A stretch of 64,000 nucleotides of DNA from the NCBI RefSeq assembly GCF_000190735.1, contig NC_015177.1, positions 2,418,001 through 2,482,000 of the forward strand, in the 5' to 3' direction. How positions within the stretch are numbered: position 1 is the first letter of the stretch; each line of letters opens with the position of its first letter. The translations under genes were made by a program, and so were the position numbers. The notes under the pieces were generated by a model. The model had not been told where the DNA came from. It made no database searches and saw nothing but the letters and a program-made list of their open reading frames with translations. This document shows, in pieces, positions 25,286 through 33,756 of the stretch. This DNA comes from Pseudopedobacter saltans DSM 12145. Its GTDB lineage: Bacteria > Bacteroidota > Bacteroidia > Sphingobacteriales > Sphingobacteriaceae.

Positions 25286-26224
25286 CTACAAAATCTTTGT
25301 CCTCACTTTTTCCTTTAAAAACACTTTTAAATGATTGCCATCTCCATGCAAAGTCCATACTTCGGTTGGTTTTACTATACTTATAGTATTTAAAATATCT
25401 TCCCAATCCACATGATCAGATATATACAAGGATAAATCATTCCCTTGCTGGAGATATTCCCATCCAGAAGCAAAAACTCTTGCCACACCGACAGCTCGCC
25501 TATAACTATTAAAAGTCAATGGAGGTATTAAATAAATCTGATTTTCACCATTTTGTTTTAAAGATTTTCGATTATACAAGCTGTACTTACCTATGTTTAC
25601 GTCAAATCTATTATAAAGTTGATGAATTGGAAAAATGGAATAATGAACATGAACCTCCTTAGTCGGACAGAATTCATTAATTAAAGCTGTTATTCTTTGT
25701 GCCTTGCCCAATCCGTAAACGCCTAAAAGGATATTGGAAGAAATCGCGTTAAGTTTTTTTATTTCTCCTGTAGCATCTGGATGCTTAACTTTAGGGTTCG
25801 CAAATGTACTTTCTGTAATAAGCACATCTGCCAACGGCAATTCTATTTTTTCGCAGGTACTATCTTCCTGCATTTTATAATCTCCCGTATATAGATATCT
25901 TGCTCCATCAAACTCCATTAGAACCATTGCCGAACCCAAAATATGACCGGCGGGATAGAAACTAAGCTTAACATTATTAAGGCTAAATTCCTGCTTATAA
26001 CCTTTGATGAAAAATTCTTTTGCAGCTTTCTTTTTGTACCTCAATAACATTAGTTCTTTGGTGAAAGCTGTGGCATACACGTTTGCGTTGCCAGCTCGGG
26101 CATGGTCTCCGTGTGCATGGGAAATAACAGCGTTTTGTACTGGCAATTCCGGATCTAAATAAAAATCTCCGTAAGCACAGTACAATCCCTCCGGAGTTTT
26201 CACTAGAAAATCATCTTTTATCAT
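25286..26224 (-). CDS. MBL-fold exonuclease-like protein
   Basis: A 312-residue metallo-beta-lactamase-fold protein of the mRNA-3'-end-processing / ligase-associated exonuclease type. Metal motifs: SHAHGDHARAG (residues 36-46, the HxHxDH signature), PAGHILGSA (about 90) and YTGDYK (about 110). The late HGDGNHLK supplies a further histidine. It would cleave DNA or RNA using two zinc ions. It overlaps the coaE gene end by 14 bases, so the two are co-transcribed. No DNA ligase or helicase partner of the ligase-associated cassette is adjacent. Confidence 0.78.
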   Translation of the reverse strand: MIKDDFLVKTPEGLYCAYGDFYLDPELPVQNAVISHAHGDHARAGNANVYATAFTKELMLLRYKKKAAKEFFIKGYKQEFSLNNVKLSFYPAGHILGSAMVLMEFDGARYLYTGDYKMQEDSTCEKIELPLADVLITESTFANPKVKHPDATGEIKKLNAISSNILLGVYGLGKAQRITALINEFCPTKEVHVHYSIFPIHQLYNRFDVNIGKYSLYNRKSLKQNGENQIYLIPPLTFNSYRRAVGVARVFASGWEYLQQGNDLSLYISDHVDWEDILNTISIVKPTEVWTLHGDGNHLKVFLKEKVRTKIL

Positions 26225-26804
26225 TAACTAAACTCAAAACTTTCTGATGAATACTTAATACCTGAGTAATCAGAAACTCAGATTCATTATTATAAATTAT
26301 AAATGTTGCCAACCTTTCTTTCTCTTCTTCAGGCATTTGTTTAGTAATTCTGGCTAATACTTCTTCTCTAGACACATGATCTCTTTTCATCACTCTTTCT
26401 ATCCGCAAATCTAAAGGAGATGATACTAAAATATTAAAATCACTATCCAGGTAAGTTCCGCTTTCGAAAAGCAAAGCCGCCTCCTTAAGCGTATATACTG
26501 CACTTTGTTGCTTTACCCATTCTTTATAATCCCCTATTACAACGGGATGAACTGTCGCATTTAGTTTTTCCAACAAGGTTGAGTCATTAAAAGCTATTGC
26601 TGATATATGCTTCCTATTAAGCTCACCGTTTATATAAGATTCTTTACCGAATAACTCTATCACTTTTTCTCTTATCGTTAGGTTGCTAACCATTAGCTTT
26701 TTTGCTTCGATATCTGCATAATATACAGGAATGCCTAATAGCTCGAAAATACTACTCACTGTCGATTTACCGCTACCTATTCCTCCTGTTATACCTACTT
26801 TCAT
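26211..26804 (-). CDS. coaE: Dephospho-CoA kinase
   Basis: A 197-residue kinase that catalyses the last step of coenzyme A synthesis, phosphorylating the 3'-hydroxyl of dephospho-CoA. The P-loop GGIGSGKS spans residues 7-14; YYADIEAKKLM (Asp in the CoA site) and the lid region RVMKRDHVSREEVLARI are typical. The length matches the family. It starts 1 base after the YbbR gene and overlaps the MBL gene, in the conserved nusB-yajC-ybbR-coaE order of this phylum. Confidence 0.94.
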   Translation of the reverse strand: MKVGITGGIGSGKSTVSSIFELLGIPVYYADIEAKKLMVSNLTIREKVIELFGKESYINGELNRKHISAIAFNDSTLLEKLNATVHPVVIGDYKEWVKQQSAVYTLKEAALLFESGTYLDSDFNILVSSPLDLRIERVMKRDHVSREEVLARITKQMPEEEKERLATFIIYNNESEFLITQVLSIHQKVLSLVNDKR

Positions 26805-26805
26805 T

Positions 26806-27753
26806 TTACTTGCTTATCATGAAATCCACCTGCTGTGGCACTATACGACTAATTTGAACAAAAGGGTTTCTGTTAACAATAGTTACGGGCAACCGGGTTG
26901 CCTGTTTATCCGCCCAAAGAGAAAGGTCTACAGTTGCAGAAATATGATTTTCATCGACCGATGAATAATCAGATAAAGATGTCATTGCATAAACTTTAAC
27001 TATAGCCGGCACCAATTTAACTTTATAGTAGTTAGGATTATTGATAACTTTTATAGGGATTTCGATCTCTTTTTCAGTAAATTCTTCAACCTCGAGCTTA
27101 AATTCGACCCGATTTGGAAAGATACTTATATTGGCTTCCTTAGCCTTTTTCAATTCTATATTTGAAGATATATTGCCGCTAATTCCTTTAGCTTTAAAAG
27201 TATCGGTATCCCAATGGCTTATTTCTTTTATAACTTCCGCCGGTCCCGTTACAGTAACGTGTGATGGTTTAAGTATGATTTCTTTAGATTGGCCAAACTG
27301 CTTTTTATACTCCAATTCTGATTTGAACCTAATCGGCACCCGTTTCACCGTCCTTGTTGTAAAATCAAAAAAAAGCGTATCTGGTAAAACTTTTATGATA
27401 GTCTGATTGGAAAAAAACTGATTATTAATATCAGCCATTTGCTCTTTTATACTTACAAAATTCCTTCTTTCCAAAGAATTCAAGTCTACCTTAATTTCAG
27501 ACACAGACTTGCTTAACTTATTGAAAAGCAATTGCCAGCCAGTGCCCCTAATTATCAGGACAACGGTATCCGACTGTAAAGGATAAAAAGCCTTATTTTG
27601 CGGAAGGCTTTTAAAAGAGGCTATAGCTTTCACATTGTAATCGTACTTCATAGACAAAGAATAGATTAGCCAGGCCGCAAAAGCTAAAATAATACATGTA
27701 AAAAACATGCTTATTCTTTTTCTTTCACCTAACGATAATCTTATTAATGCCAT
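26806..27753 (-). CDS. YbbR-like domain protein
   Basis: A 315-residue protein with one N-terminal membrane helix (about residues 15-33, MFFTCIILAFAAWLIYSLS) and an extracytoplasmic part made of YbbR-like repeats (for instance SHVTVTGPAEVI and KEIEIPIKVINNPNYY). In Firmicutes the homologue CdaR regulates the diadenylate cyclase CdaA; no cyclase gene is beside it here, and the role in Bacteroidota is not established. The gene follows yajC after a terminator and 175 bases, and is coupled to coaE. Confidence 0.8.
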   Translation of the reverse strand: MALIRLSLGERKRISMFFTCIILAFAAWLIYSLSMKYDYNVKAIASFKSLPQNKAFYPLQSDTVVLIIRGTGWQLLFNKLSKSVSEIKVDLNSLERRNFVSIKEQMADINNQFFSNQTIIKVLPDTLFFDFTTRTVKRVPIRFKSELEYKKQFGQSKEIILKPSHVTVTGPAEVIKEISHWDTDTFKAKGISGNISSNIELKKAKEANISIFPNRVEFKLEVEEFTEKEIEIPIKVINNPNYYKVKLVPAIVKVYAMTSLSDYSSVDENHISATVDLSLWADKQATRLPVTIVNRNPFVQISRIVPQQVDFMISK

Positions 27754-27874
27754 CTATTTAAAGTAAGTTTGATTAAATAGCCAAAAGTTACGAGTTTATT
27801 GATAATTACTGTCTTTAACAATTTCAAGTTACTTATTTAAGCTCTCTCAATTCCTATCAAAGATATGAAATAAA

Positions 27875-27909
27875 AAATGCCACCCGTTTGTTTTGACGAA
27901 GTGGCATTT
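27875..27909 (-). terminator. Intrinsic terminator after yajC
   Basis: Arms AAATGCCAC (27875-27883) and GTGGCATTT (27901-27909); on the minus strand the stem runs into TTTTTTATTT. It separates yajC from the ybbR-coaE run, which must have its own promoter in the 120 bases beyond. Confidence 0.85.
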
Positions 27910-27928
27910 AATATTTTAAAACGGGCTA

Positions 27929-28231
27929 TTACGCGTTCAATCCTTTGGAAGCGTCTAAAGAAACTGCACTTTTGTCAAAACGGATCTTACCTCCGCCTTC
28001 GGTTTCTAAAACAATTGTTGTTTCATTTAAATCAACTATTCTGCCATGAATTCCAGCAGTGGTAATTACTTTATCTCCTTTTTTTAGCTCGGCAACAAAT
28101 TTTTTATGATCTTTTGCCTTTTTCATCTGAGGTCTGATCATAAAAAAATAGAAGACTACTATGATCAATAACATTGGAAGAAAGCTCATTACTCCTCCTG
28201 ATGCCTGTAATAAAACGAAATTTAACAACAT
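27929..28231 (-). CDS. yajC: Preprotein translocase subunit YajC
   Basis: A 100-residue inner-membrane accessory subunit of SecDF-YajC. One membrane helix (FLPMLLIIVVFYFFMIRPQMKKAK, about residues 17-40) carries the diagnostic RPQ motif, followed by a small beta domain (LKKGDKVITTAGIHGRIV). The gene starts 15 bases after the DUF1573 stop and ends at a terminator. Confidence 0.95.
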   Translation of the reverse strand: MLLNFVLLQASGGVMSFLPMLLIIVVFYFFMIRPQMKKAKDHKKFVAELKKGDKVITTAGIHGRIVDLNETTIVLETEGGGKIRFDKSAVSLDASKGLNA

Positions 28232-28246
28232 AATATATATTTTACT

Positions 28247-28678
28247 TTATTTAACTATTTCTCCAATTAAACGCACCACAGTTTCAGCAGGGACTGTATT
28301 TGCTCTAATTGTTATCGGTTTATCTTGTAAGCCACTTTTTCCCGTACTGTTAAACACCACCCTTATTTTTCCTTCCTTTCCTGGCAAAATTGGCTCCTGT
28401 GGAACTTCCGGAACTGTGCATCCACACGTTGCTGAAGCGTCAGAAATGATCAAAGGTGACTTCCCTTCATTAACAAATTCGAAATCAAAAGAGACTTTCT
28501 GTCCTTCCTGAATTTTCCCAAAATCGTAAACGTCTTGTTTAAATTTTATAACCGGCGCTTCTTCTGCATTTACAGCTACATTTGCCGAATCTGCTTGCTC
28601 TGATGCTTGTTTTGAGGTGTTGCTGTTACAAGAACTGATAATAATTGCGCCAGCAACCAATAAAATATATTTTTTCAT
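28247..28678 (-). CDS. DUF1573 lipoprotein
   Basis: A 143-residue lipoprotein (lipobox ISSC, Cys17) with an Ala/Glu/Ser linker and one DUF1573 domain, an Ig-like fold seen widely in Bacteroidota. The signature DFGKIQEGQKVSFDFEFVNEG and the double-cysteine SATCGCTVPE are intact. The function is unknown. It lies between nusB and yajC, 28 and 15 bases apart, in a gene order often seen in this phylum. Confidence 0.85.
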   Translation of the reverse strand: MKKYILLVAGAIIISSCNSNTSKQASEQADSANVAVNAEEAPVIKFKQDVYDFGKIQEGQKVSFDFEFVNEGKSPLIISDASATCGCTVPEVPQEPILPGKEGKIRVVFNSTGKSGLQDKPITIRANTVPAETVVRLIGEIVK

Positions 28679-28706
28679 ATTTATGGTTTAAAATAAACAG
28701 ATACAA

Positions 28707-29648
28707 TTATACTAAGCCTCGGCCGTATTTCCTTATTTTATTTTGAGCCTGTAATTCACCTAATATCTTATCCAATATTCCGTTGATAAATACATTACTC
28801 TTTGGAGTACTGAATTCCTTCGCTATTTCCAAATATTCGTTTATGGTTACTTTAACTGGAATACTTGAAAAATAAATAAGTTCTGCTAAGGCCATTTTCA
28901 TTATTAAAATGTCCATCATCGCAATCCTATCCGCTTCCCAGTTTTTAGTTTTTCCTGCGATCATTTCCTGACAAGAAGCATCATTAGCCAGCGTTTTATG
29001 GAATAAATCTATAATAAACTCTCTGTCCTCTATCCAGTTAGAACTGATTTGTGCTAGTTTACTATTACCATCAACTTCATCAAAATTCTTTAAAGTTTTT
29101 GCAACCATGGCTTGCAATACATCCTGATCTACCTGCCAGTTGATATGCTTTTCTTCTAACGCATTCTGCGCCAGTTCGGATTTAAGAATTACCTTTTTGA
29201 AAATAAATTTGATGATGTCTTTGTCTGAATGGAGATCATGACCTTCCGCAGCTAAATAATCTTTATATTCTTGTGAGTTCTTTAGCGTAAAAAACAATGA
29301 ACGAGCTAATTCCGGATCAAAATCCCAGGAAATCTTATACTTTTTAACTGCCTGAATATATTCTTCATTTTCCAGGAGCAGTTTTATAAAAAGATTATCT
29401 AAAATTTTCAAATTAGGGTTTAAATCTTCTGTTGATGGCAAATGTTTATTAGCCCTTTCCTCTGCGTCAATTTCGGAATACTGCACAACATCATTAATTA
29501 AAGCCAATAGGCTGATGTACATTTCATAAACCTTATCTACACTAGCAAGCAGACCTTTCTCTTGTTTTCTGTAATCACTTCCTTCAGACTGCAGGTACGC
29601 ATATAGCGACTGCATTACTTTTATCCTTAAATGCCTTCTATTCAACAT
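28707..29648 (-). CDS. nusB: Transcription antitermination protein NusB (extended form)
   Basis: A 313-residue protein, about twice the length of E. coli NusB. The N-terminal RRHLRIKVMQSLYAYLQ and the C-terminal DILIMKMALAELIYFSSIPVKVTINEYLEIAKEF region with FINGILDKI are the canonical NusB parts. The extra middle (about 60-190) is normal for Bacteroidota. NusB with S10 binds boxA in rRNA leader transcripts. It leads the nusB-DUF1573-yajC run, 59 bases downstream of the dehydrogenase gene. Confidence 0.93.
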   Translation of the reverse strand: MLNRRHLRIKVMQSLYAYLQSEGSDYRKQEKGLLASVDKVYEMYISLLALINDVVQYSEIDAEERANKHLPSTEDLNPNLKILDNLFIKLLLENEEYIQAVKKYKISWDFDPELARSLFFTLKNSQEYKDYLAAEGHDLHSDKDIIKFIFKKVILKSELAQNALEEKHINWQVDQDVLQAMVAKTLKNFDEVDGNSKLAQISSNWIEDREFIIDLFHKTLANDASCQEMIAGKTKNWEADRIAMMDILIMKMALAELIYFSSIPVKVTINEYLEIAKEFSTPKSNVFINGILDKILGELQAQNKIRKYGRGLV

Positions 29649-29707
29649 AAATTTTTAAAGAACGATGGTTAATAAACCCTTTTATATATTTTTTTGGTGT
29701 TTTTATT

Positions 29708-30796
29708 TTAAAATGAAGATTTAATCTTCTTAATATCCTGAATTCTTTTTTCTGCAATTTTATCAGCAGCGATATTGGTCGGAATACTTTCTTGTTTTGA
29801 TTTTTTCAGAACCTGAAGTGTAGCATCATAAATTTTTTCTGCCATCTGCATTGTTCTCTTTTTAGAATATCCTTCCAATTCAGAATAACAATTAATCAAG
29901 CCGCCTGCATTGATAAGATAATCCGGAGCAAACAATATACCTTTATCTAAAAGCAATTGGCCGTCTCTTTTTTCATCTGCGAGCTGGTTGTTTGCAGATC
30001 CGGCTATAATAGCACATTTCATTTTATTAATAGTTTCTGGATTTACTGTTGCCCCTAAAGCACAAGGTGCGTACACGTCGAAATCTATATCAAAAAGGCT
30101 ATTATTATTTACCACTTCAGCACCGTATTTCTTAGCAACCTTAATCATTCTCTCCTGACTAATGTCACTCACATAAACCTTGGCGTTTTCTATTCTTAAT
30201 AAATTTACCAAATGCTCTCCCACATGTCCAGTTCCCTGCACAGCCACACTTCTTCCGGCCAAAGAATCTGTACCAAACAATTCTTTTACAGAGGCTTTTA
30301 TCCCCATATAAACACCTTTAGCAGTAACCGGAGACAAATCTCCCGCTCCTCCTAAGACCTCCGGAACACCTGTCACATATTTGGTTTCCATACGGATAAA
30401 TTCCATATCCTTAGGACTTGTACCCACATCCTGCGTGGTGATAAAAGATCCATTTAGATTTTCAATGAATCTTCCGAAACGGCGCATTAAAACCTCAGTT
30501 TTATCATTTCTGCTGTCACCAATGATTACCGCTTTTCCTCCGCCCAGATTCAATCCGGTGATCGCAGCTTTGTAAGTCATTGCCTTTGATAGACGCAAAA
30601 CGTCATACAGTGCTTCAGCCTCGGTTTCATAAGACCACATTCTGGTGCCACCTAAAGCCGGGCCCAAAACCGTATTATGAATCGCAATAATGGCTTTCAG
30701 GCCTGTATCCTCATCATGACAAAAAACTACCTGCTGATGTTCAAAAGAAGCTAACTGATTGAAAACTGAACTTTCTTCAAAACGAATCGATGACAT
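29708..30796 (-). CDS. Leucine dehydrogenase-type amino-acid dehydrogenase
   Basis: A 362-residue member of the Glu/Leu/Phe/Val dehydrogenase family that oxidatively deaminates branched-chain amino acids with NAD. The catalytic lysines sit in KAMTYKAAITGLNLGGGKAV (Lys76 and Lys88), PALGGTRMW matches the substrate pocket of the leucine type, and AVQGTGHVGEHLV is the nucleotide-binding loop. The length matches leucine dehydrogenase rather than the about 450-residue glutamate enzymes. A -7 box TACTTTTG (minus strand, 30832-30825) lies 28 bases before the start. Confidence 0.9.
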   Translation of the reverse strand: MSSIRFEESSVFNQLASFEHQQVVFCHDEDTGLKAIIAIHNTVLGPALGGTRMWSYETEAEALYDVLRLSKAMTYKAAITGLNLGGGKAVIIGDSRNDKTEVLMRRFGRFIENLNGSFITTQDVGTSPKDMEFIRMETKYVTGVPEVLGGAGDLSPVTAKGVYMGIKASVKELFGTDSLAGRSVAVQGTGHVGEHLVNLLRIENAKVYVSDISQERMIKVAKKYGAEVVNNNSLFDIDFDVYAPCALGATVNPETINKMKCAIIAGSANNQLADEKRDGQLLLDKGILFAPDYLINAGGLINCYSELEGYSKKRTMQMAEKIYDATLQVLKKSKQESIPTNIAADKIAEKRIQDIKKIKSSF

Positions 30797-30824
30797 ATTA
30801 CCTTCGGATGTTTATGTTTTGCAA

Positions 30825-30832
30825 CAAAAGTA
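30825..30832 (-). promoter_or_regulatory. -7 box of the amino-acid dehydrogenase gene
   Basis: TACTTTTG matches the Bacteroidota TAnnTTTG box on the minus strand, 28 bases upstream of the ATG. No clear -33 TTG was found at the usual spacing. Confidence 0.45.
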
Positions 30833-30982
30833 GCTGTTTTTTTCGAAACTTTTTTTAGATTATTTTAAATGTGAAGTTTTATCACACGAGGCAAAGTAAT
30901 TTTTATAATACACAGACAGATTTCAATAGCATTTTTAGCATTGTTATGATTTTTTATATCTGTAAATTGCAATTGCAATGAG

Positions 30983-30990
30983 TACTTTTG
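30983..30990 (+). promoter_or_regulatory. -7 box of the ABC exporter gene
   Basis: TACTTTTG, 10 bases before ATG 31001, predicts a very short leader. It is divergent from the dehydrogenase promoter in the same 204-base gap. The -33 element is not clear. Confidence 0.45.
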
Positions 30991-31000
30991 CATTATTAAG

Positions 31001-32785
31001 ATGAAAGATTTAGCCTACCTCAATAAATTTTTACTAAAATACAAGTGGAAGCTTATACCCGGAGTTTTCTTCGTTATCACTTCCAATTTCTTTGCCGTTA
31101 TACCAGCGCAAATTATAAGACTTGCTTTAGATATGGTAACCGAAAACATTGCCTTGTACAGGTTATTTAATGGTTTCGAAAGGCAAGAGATTATCTATAA
31201 GATTTTTGCTTTTGGATTGCTGTTCTTTGGTGCTCTGGTTTTACTTATGGCTCTTGTGCGCGGCATATTATTATTTTTCATGCGCCAAACTATTATTTTA
31301 ACATCCAGGCACATAGAATATGACTTGAAAAACGAAATATATGAACATTACCAAAAACTAAATCTAGCTTTTTTTAGAAGGAACAATACCGGCAACTTGA
31401 TGAACCATGTGACCGAAGATGTAAGCCGGGTTAGAATGTATTTGGGACCAGCTATAATGTATACTATTAATACGGTGGTTTTATTCCTTTTGGTTATAAC
31501 CTCTATGTTAATGGTAAATGTAAAATTGGCTTTATTAAGCATTGCACCTTTGCCCATATTAGCTCTTATCATTTATAATGTACACAATAAAATCCACAAT
31601 AAGAGTGAGAAAATACAGGAGCGACTAAGCAGTTTATCTTCATTTGTTCAGGAATCTTTCTCTGGAATTAGAGTAATAAAGGCGTATACCCAGGAACAAA
31701 GAATCAGGGAAGGTTTTGCTAATGAAAGCGAACATTATAAAGAGGACTCGATGAGCTTGGTTAAAATACAGGCGCTATTTTACCCTATAATGCTTCTTTT
31801 GGTTGGTATCAGCACTATTATTACCGTATACATTGGAGGATTAGATGTAATCAGCGGAAAGATAACCGCAGGAAATATAGCGGAATTCATTGTATATGTA
31901 AACCAGTTAACATTTCCAGTTTCATCTTTAGGTTGGGTAACTTCCTTAATTCAGAGAGCAGCTGCTTCACAAAAACGAATAAATGTCTTTCTACATACCA
32001 AACCGGAAATAGTCTCTTTAACAACAGAAACCCATACACTTTCAGGCCGTGTAGAATTTAAAAATGTTGATTTCATTTATCCCGATACCGGAATACATGC
32101 TTTAAAAAATGTTTCTTTTTCTATAAACCCTGGAGAAAAACTTGCAATAATAGGCAGAACCGGCTCTGGAAAGTCAACTTTAGCGAATATCCTTTTGCGA
32201 ATGTACGATGTTAGTAATGGAGAAGTCCTTATCGATGGAAAAAACATCAAGTTGTTAAACCTAAATGATTTCAGGAGCCAAACAGGCTTTGTTCCTCAGG
32301 ACGTCTTCTTATTTTCCGATACAATTGCTCATAATATTGCATTTGGCCAAGATACCGTAAACATGAACGATGTAGAACAAGCTGCAAAAAATGCTGCTGT
32401 TTATAATAACATTATGGAGTTTGAAAATCAATTTGAAACTTTTATAGGCGAAAGAGGAATAACATTATCCGGAGGACAAAAACAACGGGTATCTATAGCA
32501 CGAGCAATTATTAACTCTCCAAAGCTTTTAATTTTCGACGACTCGCTTTCAGCTGTGGATACTAAAACCGAGGAATCCATTCTTCGGAATCTGGGTAAGA
32601 TTATGCAAGGCAAAACCAGCATAATTATAGCTCATAGGGTTTCTACGATCAAAAATTCAGACAAGATTTTAGTACTCGATGATGGCAAAATTATTGAACA
32701 GGGTAAACACGAAGAATTGATTGAAAACCGGGGTCTATATTTTGAACTGTATGAAAAACAACTTTTAGAAGAGGAAGTTTTGTAA
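31001..32785 (+). CDS. ABC exporter, fused permease-ATPase (MsbA/multidrug type)
   Basis: A 594-residue half-transporter with six membrane helices (about 1-310) and a C-terminal ATPase. Visible: Walker A GRTGSGKST (about 378), Q-loop TGFVPQDVFLF, signature LSGGQKQRVSIARA, Walker B LLIFDDSLSAVD and the H-loop IIIAHRVST. It works as a homodimer or with a partner half-transporter; none is adjacent. Export of drugs, lipid or peptide cannot be told apart. It is a single-gene unit with no obvious terminator downstream. Confidence 0.93.
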   Translation: MKDLAYLNKFLLKYKWKLIPGVFFVITSNFFAVIPAQIIRLALDMVTENIALYRLFNGFERQEIIYKIFAFGLLFFGALVLLMALVRGILLFFMRQTIILTSRHIEYDLKNEIYEHYQKLNLAFFRRNNTGNLMNHVTEDVSRVRMYLGPAIMYTINTVVLFLLVITSMLMVNVKLALLSIAPLPILALIIYNVHNKIHNKSEKIQERLSSLSSFVQESFSGIRVIKAYTQEQRIREGFANESEHYKEDSMSLVKIQALFYPIMLLLVGISTIITVYIGGLDVISGKITAGNIAEFIVYVNQLTFPVSSLGWVTSLIQRAAASQKRINVFLHTKPEIVSLTTETHTLSGRVEFKNVDFIYPDTGIHALKNVSFSINPGEKLAIIGRTGSGKSTLANILLRMYDVSNGEVLIDGKNIKLLNLNDFRSQTGFVPQDVFLFSDTIAHNIAFGQDTVNMNDVEQAAKNAAVYNNIMEFENQFETFIGERGITLSGGQKQRVSIARAIINSPKLLIFDDSLSAVDTKTEESILRNLGKIMQGKTSIIIAHRVSTIKNSDKILVLDDGKIIEQGKHEELIENRGLYFELYEKQLLEEEVL

Positions 32786-32944
32786 ATTTCGTATACCTTC
32801 TTCAAATTCTATAATTGGTTGTACAAATTTAAGGCAAACCTAACTTTTCTCACTTTTTCCTTAACTTTATTTGGTTAATATTTGGAAGTTTAGTTTTTTA
32901 TTTCTTTATTTAGGCAATCAAAACTTAAACAACTTATACACAGC

Positions 32945-33265
32945 ATGGGAGATTACGAAAACAAAGAGAGAGAAGAGGTATTTTCGAAGAAGGTAAGAGC
33001 TGGAAAAAGAACTTATTTCTTTGATGTGAAATCAACGAGATCAAATGATTATTACATCACAATCACAGAGAGTAAGAAAAGGTTGGAAGATGGTATGTTC
33101 GTGAAACATAAGATTTTCCTTTATAAAGAAGACTTCGAAAAATTTGCAGAGGGATTATCTGAAACAGTTGAGTATATCAAATCTCATCAGGAAGTTGTTG
33201 AGAAAAGATATGAGTATGCTACAGAGGAGACTTTGCAGAAAACTGATGATGAGTTCTCATTCTAA
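32945..33265 (+). CDS. DUF3276 / PUR-alpha-type nucleic-acid-binding protein
   Basis: A 106-residue protein of the bacterial PUR family (DUF3276), related to Borrelia BpuR, with one PUR repeat: KVRAGKRTYFFDVKSTRSNDYYITITESKK, then KHKIFLYKEDFEKFAEGL. The C-terminal tail is acidic. Such proteins bind single-stranded DNA and RNA; the cellular role in Bacteroidota is not known. Strong codon bias and a clean terminator suggest a highly expressed single-gene unit. It precedes a cold-shock protein gene, another nucleic-acid chaperone. Confidence 0.88.
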   Translation: MGDYENKEREEVFSKKVRAGKRTYFFDVKSTRSNDYYITITESKKRLEDGMFVKHKIFLYKEDFEKFAEGLSETVEYIKSHQEVVEKRYEYATEETLQKTDDEFSF

Positions 33266-33291
33266 CTTTACTAAATTCTAAAACGAAATAC

Positions 33292-33318
33292 AAAGCCGCA
33301 AAACATTGCGGCTTTTTT
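33292..33318 (+). terminator. Intrinsic terminator after the DUF3276 gene
   Basis: Arms AAAGCCGCA (33292-33300) and TGCGGCTTT (33307-33315), loop AAACAT, followed by TTTTA. Confidence 0.9.
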
Positions 33319-33403
33319 TATTGAAAATAATTTAGGAAAAAATTTCCGTTTTATAGAAAAATTATGTATACATTTGGTAACGAATAATTTTTTTTTTATA
33401 ATA

Positions 33404-33595
33404 ATGAACAACGGAACAGTAAAGTTCTTTAATGCAACTAAAGGTTTTGGTTTTATTAAAGAAAACGGAACAGACAAAGAATATTTTGTACATGTTTCTG
33501 GCCTAATCGATGAAATCTCAGAAAATGATCAAGTTACTTTCGACCTTAAAGAAGGAAGAAAAGGATTAAATGCAGTGAATGTAAAATTGGCTTAA
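33404..33595 (+). CDS. Cold-shock domain protein (CspA-like)
   Basis: A 63-residue single CSD protein started at ATG 33404 (MNNGTVKFFN); the open frame extends upstream through a poly-T stretch but that is not coding. RNP1 is KGFGFIKE and RNP2 is EYFVHVSGL, both intact, so it should bind single-stranded RNA and DNA as a chaperone. A -7 box TACATTTG lies at 33369-33376, giving a short leader with a T-rich run (33388-33398) before the start rather than the long leader of E. coli cspA. It is bounded by terminators on both sides, a single-gene unit. Confidence 0.93.
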   Translation: MNNGTVKFFNATKGFGFIKENGTDKEYFVHVSGLIDEISENDQVTFDLKEGRKGLNAVNVKLA

Positions 33596-33640
33596 TCTCC
33601 AATATTAGATATACTTAACATTTAGAAAAACTTCGATTTT

Positions 33641-33668
33641 AAGCCATCGCAATAGCGATGGCTTTTTT
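33641..33668 (+). terminator. Intrinsic terminator after the cold-shock gene
   Basis: A 10-bp stem AAGCCATCGC, loop AATA, GCGATGGCTT, then TTTTTAT. Confidence 0.92.
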
Positions 33669-33743
33669 ATTTTAATTACTATCCCGCCTTTTCTTGGTTC
33701 CAATAAGTCGACTAAAGAAACAATACACTCCCATTAAAAGCTT

Positions 33744-33751
33744 TATATTTG
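33744..33751 (+). promoter_or_regulatory. -7 box abutting the ubiD-family start codon
   Basis: TATATTTG, only 5 bases before ATG 33757. If used, transcription would begin at or within a few bases of the start codon. No TTG is seen 17-23 bases upstream, which lowers confidence. Confidence 0.45.
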
Positions 33752-33756
33752 TGTTT

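Noticed and set aside
25263-25406. Longer start for the MarR gene
   Set aside because: The extra 48 codons lie within the MBL gene's 3' end in another frame; MarR homology begins after ATG 25262.
28161-28511. 116-codon plus-strand frame opposite DUF1573 and yajC
   Set aside because: Antisense shadow of two conserved genes; no signal, motif or promoter.
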